This document shows, in pieces, positions 6,665-12,804 of a stretch of DNA of 13,494 bases (positions are counted from its first letter, which is position 1; each line of letters begins with the position of its first letter). Source of the DNA: Opitutia bacterium (GTDB taxonomy: Bacteria; Verrucomicrobiota; Verrucomicrobiia; Opitutales; Coraliomargaritaceae); the NCBI GenBank assembly GCA_018663485.1, contig JABJQI010000091.1:1-13494 (forward strand). Reading direction: 5' to 3'. Under the pieces are notes generated by a model. That model saw only the letters and a list, made by a program, of their open reading frames with translations, was not told the DNA's origin and did not search any database. Both the position numbers and the translations under genes were made by a program.

Positions 6665-7473
6665 GCTTCCTCGAATTGGCAGGCAAGCGCTTCCTCGTGA
6701 TGGGGGTGGCGAATCGCAAGAGCGTGGCATGGGCGATTACTAAGTCTCTCGAAGCGGAGGGCGCGGAGGTGATACATAGTGTGCGTTCGCCTGCGCGTCT
6801 CGAGAGTTTGCAAAAGCTGCTCGGAGAGCGCAAAGCTTACATTTGCGATGTAGAGTTTCCCGAGCAGATTCAAGCACTGGCGGAGCAGGTGAGCGCCGAC
6901 TACGGCCAACTGGATGGCATCGTGCATTCGATTGCCTTCGCAAACTACTCGGAGGGCTTTAAGCCGTTTCACGAGACGCTGCGTAAGGACTTTTTACAGG
7001 CGACTGCGATTTCGGCGTTCTCACTGGTCGAGGTGGCGGGTGCGTTTAAGCCGCATTTGAACTACGAGGCGTCAGTCGTGTCGATTGGCATTTCCTCGAC
7101 CGACGTGACTGCCGAGAACTACGGATACATGGCACCGATCAAGGCCGCCCTTGAGACTTCGTCGTATAATTTGGCTAAATCGTTTGGCGCGGATACCCGC
7201 GTGCGTTTCAACACCGTCAACGCCGGTCCGCTCAAGACCAGTGCCTCGGCCGGGATTCCCGGCTATCTGGAGAGCTATCTGTATGCCGAGAAACTGACCT
7301 TTCGTAAGCAGAATCTGACTACGCAGGAGGTGGCGAATACCGCAGTCTTTTTGTTGAGTCCCGCTTCGAGCGGGATCAATGGTCAGGGCCTTGTCGTGAA
7401 TGCGGGCATGGACCGCAACTATTTCGATAAAGAAGTGGTCAGTCTGGCAATGCGTCCCGAGCAGAAAAAGTAA
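6661..7473 (+). CDS. FabI-like enoyl-ACP reductase (divergent short-chain dehydrogenase)
   Basis: This is a 270-residue Rossmann protein. The N-terminal GVANRKSVAWAIT (15-27) is the FabI hallmark. GQLDGIVHSIAFAN follows. The catalytic Y-x6-K is Y154/K161 in ENYGYMAPIKAALE, and FNTVNAGPLKTSASAGI matches the FabI cofactor and substrate loop. FabI reduces trans-2-enoyl-ACP with NADH or NADPH. Oddly, the position of the second active-site tyrosine of E. coli FabI (Tyr146, 17 residues before the lysine) is Ile144 here, so substrate or chemistry may differ. A GTG start is supported by GGAGG (6649-6653) seven bases upstream and by the 4-bp overlap with fabZ. It is followed by a 76-bp gap before oleA with no convincing promoter. 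Confidence 0.83.
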   Translation: MSFLELAGKRFLVMGVANRKSVAWAITKSLEAEGAEVIHSVRSPARLESLQKLLGERKAYICDVEFPEQIQALAEQVSADYGQLDGIVHSIAFANYSEGFKPFHETLRKDFLQATAISAFSLVEVAGAFKPHLNYEASVVSIGISSTDVTAENYGYMAPIKAALETSSYNLAKSFGADTRVRFNTVNAGPLKTSASAGIPGYLESYLYAEKLTFRKQNLTTQEVANTAVFLLSPASSGINGQGLVVNAGMDRNYFDKEVVSLAMRPEQKK

Positions 7474-7549
7474 GCGGCCTTTCGAAGACTGGGTATTAAA
7501 TTGGCGGCCGTGTTGAGGCATCGTCCCTCCCTTATTAAAAATTACTGCA

Positions 7550-8593
7550 ATGAATTTTAAAAATGTAGCTATTGAATCGCTGGCCTATGCGCTGCCAGAT
7601 GAGGTGTGGACCTCGGCGGACGTCGAGGCGAAGCTGACTCCGGTCTACGAACGCCTAGGTCTGCCGAGAGGTCGGCTAGAACTGATGACGGGAATCAAGG
7701 AGCGTCGTTTTTTCCCTGCGGGCAGTCTTGCCTCTGAGGCGTCGGCTCTGGCGGGTGAGGCAGTTCTAAATAAATCTGCTTTTGATCGTTCGGAAATCGA
7801 TTTGTTAATTCACTCGGCGGTGTGCCGCGATCGGCTGGAGCCGGCGACGGCGGCGTATGTGCATGGTCTGCTGGGGCTGCCGGGCAAGACGCAGATCTTT
7901 GATGTGTCGAATGCCTGTCTCGGCTTTTTGAATGCTATGGTGATCGCGGCGAGTATGATCGAGTCCGGCCAAATCGAGCGTGCGCTGATCGTGTCTGGCG
8001 AGAATGGTCGGCCGCTGGTCGAGCATACTTTGCAGCAATTACTCAACCCTGAGCTGACGCGTAAGTCGATCAAGCCGTATTTCGCTAATTTGACGATTGG
8101 TGCTGGCGCTGTTGGCGCGGTTCTATGTCGCAAGGATCTCGCGCCGAAGTCGTGCCCTTTGGTGACGGCGGCAGTGGTCGAGACCGATAGCTCGGCGAAT
8201 GAACTTTGCCAAGGCGACAGCGCCGGCGATGCGCTGGAGATGTTGACCGACTCGGAGGAGCTGCTGGTGGCTGGCATCGGAGTGGCCACCCGTGCGTGGA
8301 CGCGCTTCGTGGAAGCGACGGGTTGGACGGCGGAGACGCCGGACCGTGTGATTACGCATCAGGTCGGCAAAGCGCACTCGCGCGAGCTGTTTAAGGCGCT
8401 GGGCCTCGATTTGACCAAGGATTATACCACCTTTGAAACCCTCGGCAATGTTGGTTCGGTTTCCTGCCCGATTACCTTAGCGCGAGCGATTGAAGACGGC
8501 GCATTTGTTGCGGGGCAGAAGGCAGCGTTGCTGGGGATCGGTAGTGGTCTAAGTAGTTTGATGATGGCTGTGGAGTGGCCAAAGCATGATTAA
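7550..8593 (+). CDS. oleA: OleA, acyl-CoA head-to-head condensing thiolase-superfamily enzyme
   Basis: This is a 347-residue KAS III-like protein that aligns from its first residue with Xanthomonas OleA. Conserved residues are the nucleophilic Cys123 in VSNACLGFLNAM, His270 in ITHQVGKAHS, Asn300 in LGNVGSVSCP, and Glu97 in CRDRLEPATA. The last corresponds to the general-base glutamate (E117 in the tagged Xanthomonas numbering) that distinguishes OleA from FabH. OleA joins two acyl-CoAs by non-decarboxylative Claisen condensation to a 2-alkyl-3-ketoacid, the first step to long-chain olefins, ketones or beta-lactones. It overlaps oleB by 8 bp. No clear Shine-Dalgarno sequence precedes the ATG. 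The recalled alignment is from memory, but the motif spacing is exact. Confidence 0.87.
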   Translation: MNFKNVAIESLAYALPDEVWTSADVEAKLTPVYERLGLPRGRLELMTGIKERRFFPAGSLASEASALAGEAVLNKSAFDRSEIDLLIHSAVCRDRLEPATAAYVHGLLGLPGKTQIFDVSNACLGFLNAMVIAASMIESGQIERALIVSGENGRPLVEHTLQQLLNPELTRKSIKPYFANLTIGAGAVGAVLCRKDLAPKSCPLVTAAVVETDSSANELCQGDSAGDALEMLTDSEELLVAGIGVATRAWTRFVEATGWTAETPDRVITHQVGKAHSRELFKALGLDLTKDYTTFETLGNVGSVSCPITLARAIEDGAFVAGQKAALLGIGSGLSSLMMAVEWPKHD

Positions 8594-9497
8594 TTCAAGA
8601 GCTTCTCAATTACCGCCCGAAGTGCGTGTCGAGTATCCGTTCGCCGGCAACTTATTTGATCAACCAGCGACGCCGAAATCCGACGGCCCGGTGCAGATGC
8701 ATTATCTCGATGAGGGCTTGGGTCCAGTGGTGGTGATGCTACACGGTAATCCGACCTGGTCGTTCTATTACCGAAATTTGGTCAATACGCTAACTGCGGC
8801 GGGCTATCGCTGCATCGTGCCGGATCACGTGGGCTGCGGGCTTTCGGATAAGCCGAGCGATTATCCTTACACTTTGAAGCGCCGCATCGAAGATGTGGAG
8901 CGCTTGATCGATCATCTCGACATTTCTCAATTTAGCCTGGTGGTGCACGATTGGGGCGGGGCGATCGGTTGCGGACTGGCTGGGCGTCGTCCTGAGGCCC
9001 TGGAGAAGTTGGTGCTGCTAAATACCGGCGCGTTTCGCTCGAAGCGCATCCCGTTGCGGATTGCGGCGATCAAGGTGCCACTGATTGGCGAGGCGATCAT
9101 TCGCGGTCTCAACGGTTTCGCGGGGCCAGCTGCCAACATGTCGGTTCAAATACCACTGTCACCGGCGGTGAAGTTCGGTATGCTCTGGCCCTATCGCAGT
9201 TGGGCGGATCGTGTCGCAGTTTGGAATTTCGTTAAAGACATCCCGTTGCGTGAGGCTCACCCGAGCTATGATACACTGCTCGAAGTAGAAGCGGGTTTAT
9301 CAAAGCTCGCCGCTAAACCAGTGCAGATTGTCTGGGGCGGTAAAGATTTCTGCTTCAATATGCACTTTTTTAAGCGCTGGTGTAAGATCTTTCCAAACGC
9401 CGAGGTGCAGCTGCATAAGGAGCATGGTCATTACATCCTCGAAGATGGGGAAACGGCCGTCAATGCCCAGATCCGAGCCTTCCTGCAGTCGGCGTAG
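8586..9497 (+). CDS. oleB: OleB-type alpha/beta hydrolase (beta-lactone decarboxylase)
   Basis: This is a 303-residue alpha/beta hydrolase of the haloalkane-dehalogenase-like branch. The oxyanion/halide-type motif LHGNPTWSFYYR (Asn55) comes first, then the nucleophile Asp122 in VVHDWGGAIG, acid Asp254 in WGGKDFCF, and the base His282 in EHGHYILED. An Asp nucleophile with HGNP excludes a serine esterase. In the Ole pathway OleB converts the beta-lactone made by OleC into a cis-olefin plus CO2. Linkage to oleA by an 8-bp overlap strongly supports OleB over a dehalogenase. GGAG (8572-8575) lies 10 nt before the ATG. No oleC (AMP-dependent beta-lactone synthetase) or oleD (extended short-chain reductase) follows; repeat DNA starts within about 25 bp of the stop. 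Confidence 0.85.
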   Translation: MINSRASQLPPEVRVEYPFAGNLFDQPATPKSDGPVQMHYLDEGLGPVVVMLHGNPTWSFYYRNLVNTLTAAGYRCIVPDHVGCGLSDKPSDYPYTLKRRIEDVERLIDHLDISQFSLVVHDWGGAIGCGLAGRRPEALEKLVLLNTGAFRSKRIPLRIAAIKVPLIGEAIIRGLNGFAGPAANMSVQIPLSPAVKFGMLWPYRSWADRVAVWNFVKDIPLREAHPSYDTLLEVEAGLSKLAAKPVQIVWGGKDFCFNMHFFKRWCKIFPNAEVQLHKEHGHYILEDGETAVNAQIRAFLQSA

Positions 9498-9522
9498 CGC
9501 TCGGAAGTCGGGTTGGAGGCCA

Positions 9523-9554
9523 TGTTTGAGCCATTGCACTCTGCGAGTATAATA
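9523..9554 (+). promoter_or_regulatory. Promoter-like box inside the repeat (also at 9708-9739)
   Basis: TTGAGC (9527-9532) and TATAAT (9549-9554) are separated by 16 bp, and the same arrangement is duplicated 185 bp downstream. It would transcribe the hairpin part of the element toward the glyS terminator, giving a short structured RNA. The sequence match is good, but no transcript is proven. Copies 1 and 5 lack the TATAAT segment. Confidence 0.3.
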
Positions 9555-9635
9555 AACCGCGATCGGAGTGCGGGCGACTCGCCCACATTGATCCTGTGTC
9601 GCTGCAAAGGAGGACGAGTCGGCCTCCCTCCTTTA
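9523..9635 (+). repeat. Composite palindromic element, copy 3 (tandem unit 1)
   Basis: This copy has TGTTTGAGCCATTGCACTCT, a TATAAT box (9549-9554), ACCGCGATCGGAGTG, and hairpins around 9571-9585 (GGGCGA/TCGCCC) and 9609-9627. In the second hairpin one pair is lost (GGAGGACGA/TCGGCCTCC). It ends CTCCTTTA. It is 106/113 identical to 9708-9820, offset by exactly 185 bp with no gaps; the first 48 positions are identical. Confidence 0.85.
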
Positions 9636-9644
9636 AAAGAAAGC

Positions 9645-9820
9645 CGCAGGCAACTACAGCCTCGAGGGAAACGGCCTAGTCCGCTCGGACTGCTATCGGC
9701 GGCGGCTTGTTTGAGCCATTGCACTCTGCGAGTATAATAAACCGCGATCGGAGTGTGGGCGACTCGCCCACACTGATCCTGTGTTGCTGTCAAGGAGGGC
9801 GAGTCGCCCTCCCTCCTTTA
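9645..9820 (+). repeat. Composite palindromic element, copy 4 (complete, tandem unit 2)
   Basis: A 75-nt module (9645-9719) is homologous to the module of copy 1 and contains a perfect small hairpin AGTCCG-CT-CGGACT. It is followed by the core: TATAAT box, GTGGGCGA/TCGCCCAC hairpin (about 9755-9771) and GGAGGGCGA/TCGCCCTCC hairpin (about 9794-9812), then CTCCTTTA. Both hairpins have perfect arms around a single unpaired base (C in the first, G in the second). Copies 3 and 4 together fill most of the 407-bp gap between oleB and glyS. Confidence 0.8.
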
Positions 9821-9841
9821 GCGACTAATCGGCGATCAACC

Positions 9842-9878
9842 AAAAAATACCCCCTGCGAGCCGAGGCTCGCGGGGGTA
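9842..9878 (-). terminator. Rho-independent terminator of glyS
   Basis: On the minus strand the stem TACCCCC + GCGAGCC pairs with GGCTCGC + GGGGGTA, with one bulged base, and is followed by six T. It begins 26 bp after the glyS stop codon. On the plus strand only a poor T-tract follows, so it acts mainly on glyS. Confidence 0.9.
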
Positions 9879-9904
9879 CTGAAATCAATGATCTGAGCGT
9901 TCGA

Positions 9905-11431
9905 TTAACCGTCGATCTGCTCTTCGAGGAACTGGATGAGTTCGTCTTCAGTCACGCGGCGTTGCTCGCAAGTGTCGCGGTCGCGCAGAGTGACGGTGCC
10001 GTCCTTTTCGATGGTGTCGAAGTCGATGGTAATGCCGAAGGGTGTGCCGATCTCATCCTGACGACGGTAGCGACGACCGATCGCACCGGAGGCGTCGTAG
10101 AAGACATTCCAGCGGCGTTGCAATTTCTTGTAGAGTGCTTGTGCGCGCTCGACTAGCTCTGCCTTGTTCTTCAGTAGCGGGAAAATTGCGGCTTTAACGG
10201 GTGCGATCTTGGGGCTGAACTTGAGGACTAAGCGCTTTTCAGCGACGCCCTTGTCGTTGGGCACTTCGTCTTGGGTGTAAGCGGCAGTGAGCACGGCGAG
10301 TAGGGTGCGGTCGACGCCGAGCGAGGGCTCGATGACATGTGGCACAAACTTCTCCTTGCTGGCTTCGTCGAAGATGGTCATCGACTTGCCTGAGTGCTTC
10401 TGGTGTTGCATCAAATCATAATCACCACGGCAGGCGACGCCCCAGAGCTCTTGTTCGCCGTGTGGGAACTGGAACATCAGGTCGGTGGTCGCCCGAGAGT
10501 AGAAGGCGAGTTTGTCTTCTGGGTGGATGTCTTCGCTGATGTCTTCACGTGGCAGGCCGATCGAGACCAGCCAGTCGATGCAGGTGTCAATCCATTCGCG
10601 GTGCAGGGTTTTCCAGTCGGCACTGGGTGAGATGAAGTATTCGATCTCCATTTGCTCGAATTCACGCGAGCGGAAGATGAAGTTGCGCGGCGTGATCTCG
10701 TTGCGGAAGGCTTTACCGATTTGAGCGATGCCAAAAGGAATCTTCACACGGCCGGTATCGACGATGTTTTTATAGTTGGCAAAGATGCCTTGTGCGGTTT
10801 CGGGGCGCAGGTAGGCGACCGCAGATTCGTCTGCCAGTGGCCCGACCTTAGTCTCGAACATCAGCTTGAACTCGCGTGGTGCGGTCAACGAGCCTGGCTT
10901 GCCAGTCGCTGGGGAAGGGACGAGGTCGTATTCCTCAGGCTTCGATTCGGTGTAGTCTTTGAGCACGATCGGCTCGAGTGTGCCTTGTTTGGCAGCTTTG
11001 CGCTTAATGTCGGCAGCGGCCTTTTCGGCGATTTCCTGTTGCTCGGGGCATTCGACCACCGACACGTAGCCAATGGTTTCGCCTGCGACGATAACGGGGG
11101 CGAAGAATAGCTGATCGGCACGGTAGCGCAGCTTAGACTCACGGCAGTCGACCATCGGATCGGAGAACCCATCGACGTGGCCAGAGGCCTTCCAAATGTC
11201 TGGGTGCATGATGATGGTCGAGTCGAGGCCTTCGATATCGTCGCGGCGTAGTACCATGTCGCGCCACCAAGCTTGTTTGATGTTGTTGCGGAGTTCGACG
11301 CCGAGTGGGCCGTAGTCGTAAAAACCGTTGTAGCCACCGTAAATTTCGGAGGAGGGAAAGATGAAGCCGCGGCGCTTGCAGAGGCCGACGATTTCTTCCA
11401 TGAGACCATCACTGGATGCTTTTGCTGTCAT
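9905..11431 (-). CDS. glyS: Glycyl-tRNA synthetase, alpha2 (single-chain dimer) type
   Basis: This is a 508-residue class II synthetase of the GlyRS-1 type that charges tRNA-Gly with glycine. Visible blocks in order are KRRGFIFPSSEIYGG near the N terminus, YDYGPLGVELRNN, and the insertion region before LRPETAQGIFANY (208-220). Motif 2 is FRNEITPRNFIFR (242-254) and motif 3 is EPSLGVDRTLL (368-378). An anticodon-binding domain fills about 405-508. The length is normal for bacterial single-chain GlyRS; the unrelated alpha2beta2 GlyQ/GlyS type is excluded. I chose the ATG at 11431. The reading frame extends three codons to a TTG at 11440, but the ATG gives the natural start MTAKASS. There is no Shine-Dalgarno sequence. 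A possible -35 TTGACC lies at 11468-11463, with no good -10. Confidence 0.95.
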   Translation of the reverse strand: MTAKASSDGLMEEIVGLCKRRGFIFPSSEIYGGYNGFYDYGPLGVELRNNIKQAWWRDMVLRRDDIEGLDSTIIMHPDIWKASGHVDGFSDPMVDCRESKLRYRADQLFFAPVIVAGETIGYVSVVECPEQQEIAEKAAADIKRKAAKQGTLEPIVLKDYTESKPEEYDLVPSPATGKPGSLTAPREFKLMFETKVGPLADESAVAYLRPETAQGIFANYKNIVDTGRVKIPFGIAQIGKAFRNEITPRNFIFRSREFEQMEIEYFISPSADWKTLHREWIDTCIDWLVSIGLPREDISEDIHPEDKLAFYSRATTDLMFQFPHGEQELWGVACRGDYDLMQHQKHSGKSMTIFDEASKEKFVPHVIEPSLGVDRTLLAVLTAAYTQDEVPNDKGVAEKRLVLKFSPKIAPVKAAIFPLLKNKAELVERAQALYKKLQRRWNVFYDASGAIGRRYRRQDEIGTPFGITIDFDTIEKDGTVTLRDRDTCEQRRVTEDELIQFLEEQIDG

Positions 11432-11657
11432 AAGCCGCAAAAGATGGAGACAGGCATATTTGGGTCAAGGTTGGAAAGTACGTCTCGGATTGGGTTGGGA
11501 GGCGGCGTATCTCTACTTACAAATCGCTGCGCTGATACTCTATGGGATGAAGTCAATAGCTGGGCGATCTGCGCGAGAACTGATTTCGATTAAGAGTCTG
11601 TAGATTTGGGTGATACGGGAATTGCTATGAGCGAGGATTGCAGGTTTGCTGTTTTGC

Positions 11658-12371
11658 ATGGAGGAGCAAAAGAATGTAGACGAAGCCGCACTCGCATCGA
11701 GTGGGGCGACGTTGCCGAAGAAACTACAATGGCAGCAGCGTTGTGTGCTTGGTGTGCTTGGTGTTGCGATACGTCTCTGGGCCCGCACCTTGCGCCTGCA
11801 TGTACGAGCCGAAGAGCAGGCTTTGATCGGCGAGTCGTTGCAGCCGGCGGTCTGGATTCTCTGGCATAATCGCTTATTTGTGGGGGCCGAGTTTTTCCGT
11901 CGATTTGCTCCCGAGCGAAAAACATCTGCGATTATTAGTGCGAGCAAGGATGGTGCATGGCTTGCTGGGCTGTTTGAGCAATTGGGGATCAAGCCGATTC
12001 GTGGCTCGCGCCATGGTCGTGCGATGCAGGCCTTTCGCGATATGCTAAGAGCCATTCGCGAGGGTTACGATTTGTGTATTACTCCAGATGGCTCGCGTGG
12101 GCCGATGTATGAGATGAAAGCGGGAGCTGCCACTGTCGCTCTTCGGACTGGAGCGCCCATTATTTTGATGTCGTATAACTTCAGCCGAGCATGGCGTTTG
12201 AAAAGTTGGGATCGTCTTTATATCCCGATGCCGTTTAGTCGAGTGGAGGTCAGGCTTGATCGCATTGAGGACGGCAAGCGCCTCGCAGGCGGAGATGTCG
12301 AGCAAGCTGTAGCGCTGCTTAGGCAACGCTTAATGGCAATCACCGAGGACGACGAGTATTCCGAGGCGTGA
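11658..12371 (+). CDS. DUF374 / lysophospholipid acyltransferase-like protein
   Basis: This is a 237-residue protein of the DUF374 family, distantly related to LpxL-type acyltransferases. Diagnostic blocks are ILWHNR (67-72), SASKDGAWLAGLFEQLG (94-110), RGSRHGRAMQAF (115-126), ITPDGSRGP (141-149) and LRTGAPIILMSYNF. A hydrophobic stretch VLGVLGVAIRLW near residues 30-41 suggests membrane association. It probably acylates a lipid or lipid A-like glycolipid on the inner leaflet; the acceptor is unknown. I prefer the ATG at 11658; the frame also has a TTG at 11646. It is divergent from glyS across a 226-bp gap, where I see no firm promoter, and it appears to be monocistronic. No terminator is visible in the 250 bp downstream, which otherwise hold nothing recognisable. 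Confidence 0.85.
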   Translation: MEEQKNVDEAALASSGATLPKKLQWQQRCVLGVLGVAIRLWARTLRLHVRAEEQALIGESLQPAVWILWHNRLFVGAEFFRRFAPERKTSAIISASKDGAWLAGLFEQLGIKPIRGSRHGRAMQAFRDMLRAIREGYDLCITPDGSRGPMYEMKAGAATVALRTGAPIILMSYNFSRAWRLKSWDRLYIPMPFSRVEVRLDRIEDGKRLAGGDVEQAVALLRQRLMAITEDDEYSEA

Positions 12372-12621
12372 TCTGAGGTAGCGTGCTGGTTCAAAGCGCA
12401 CAGGTGAATGCTTTGTAGGATGTGGCCTCAAAGCTGACGGGACCTTTGGCTGGCAATGCTTTCGGGAGCAGATTTAAGTTCCAATCGAGATAGAGCGCAT
12501 ACCGCATCAACCCTGTGGCGCAAGTGTGCGTGAGCGGAACAAAAAGGACTCATCCTCGATTCGTGGGGAAGTCTCGATTGAATGACAGGCCGCACTATCT
12601 AAAAGACCAGGGGGCCTGCCA

Positions 12622-12719
12622 GCGGGCTTGTTTAAAAATTGACCGCGATCGGAGTGTGGGCGACTCGCCCACATGCTGCAGTGTTGCAGCACAGGAGGGC
12701 GAGTCGCCCTCGCTCCTTA
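12622..12719 (+). repeat. Composite palindromic element, copy 5 (three hairpins)
   Basis: GCGGGCTTGTTT leads to ATTGACCGCGATCGGAGTG, then the hairpins GTGGGCGA/TCGCCCAC (about 12656-12672) and GGAGGGCGA/TCGCCCTCG (about 12694-12712), ending GCTCCTTA. The linker here forms its own perfect hairpin TGCTGCA-GTGT-TGCAGCA (12674-12691), which the other copies lack. The 5' module is only partly recognisable (CAGGCCGCACTATC... to GCGGGCTTGTTT). It lies in the gap between the acyltransferase and the histone-like gene. Confidence 0.75.
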
Positions 12720-12749
12720 TCAGGCAATCGCCCTCCACGAATTGCACAA

Positions 12750-12778
12750 AAAAGCCCTCGTTTCACCGAGGGCTTTTG
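12750..12778 (-). terminator. Rho-independent terminator (possibly bidirectional)
   Basis: The stem GCCCTCG/CGAGGGC has a 6-nt loop, flanked by A-tracts and T-tracts on both sides. Read on the minus strand it ends in six T, and it lies 27 bp past the stop of the histone-like gene. On the plus strand TTTT follows, so it could also stop transcripts from the repeat element. Confidence 0.88.
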
Positions 12779-12804
12779 ACAGAATCTAGTCGAATCGGCA
12801 GAAA

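Noticed and set aside
7550..8593. FabH (beta-ketoacyl-ACP synthase III)
   Set aside because: The Glu97 in RDRLEPATA, exact co-linearity with OleA and linkage to oleB argue against FabH.
8586..9497. Haloalkane dehalogenase as the function of the alpha/beta hydrolase
   Set aside because: The motifs are shared with dehalogenases, but the 8-bp overlap with a genuine oleA makes OleB far more likely.
9523..9820. CRISPR array
   Set aside because: There are only two units, the repeat is over 110 bp, the copies are scattered in both orientations elsewhere, and there are no spacers or cas genes.
11273..11603. Plus-strand open frames spanning the glyS start and the gap
   Set aside because: They are mostly antisense to glyS, without domain similarity or a ribosome-binding site.
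12388..12540. tRNA or degraded gene in the gap after the acyltransferase
   Set aside because: GGTTCAAAGC resembles a T-loop, but no acceptor or anticodon stems fit around it, and no frame there shows similarity to a known family.
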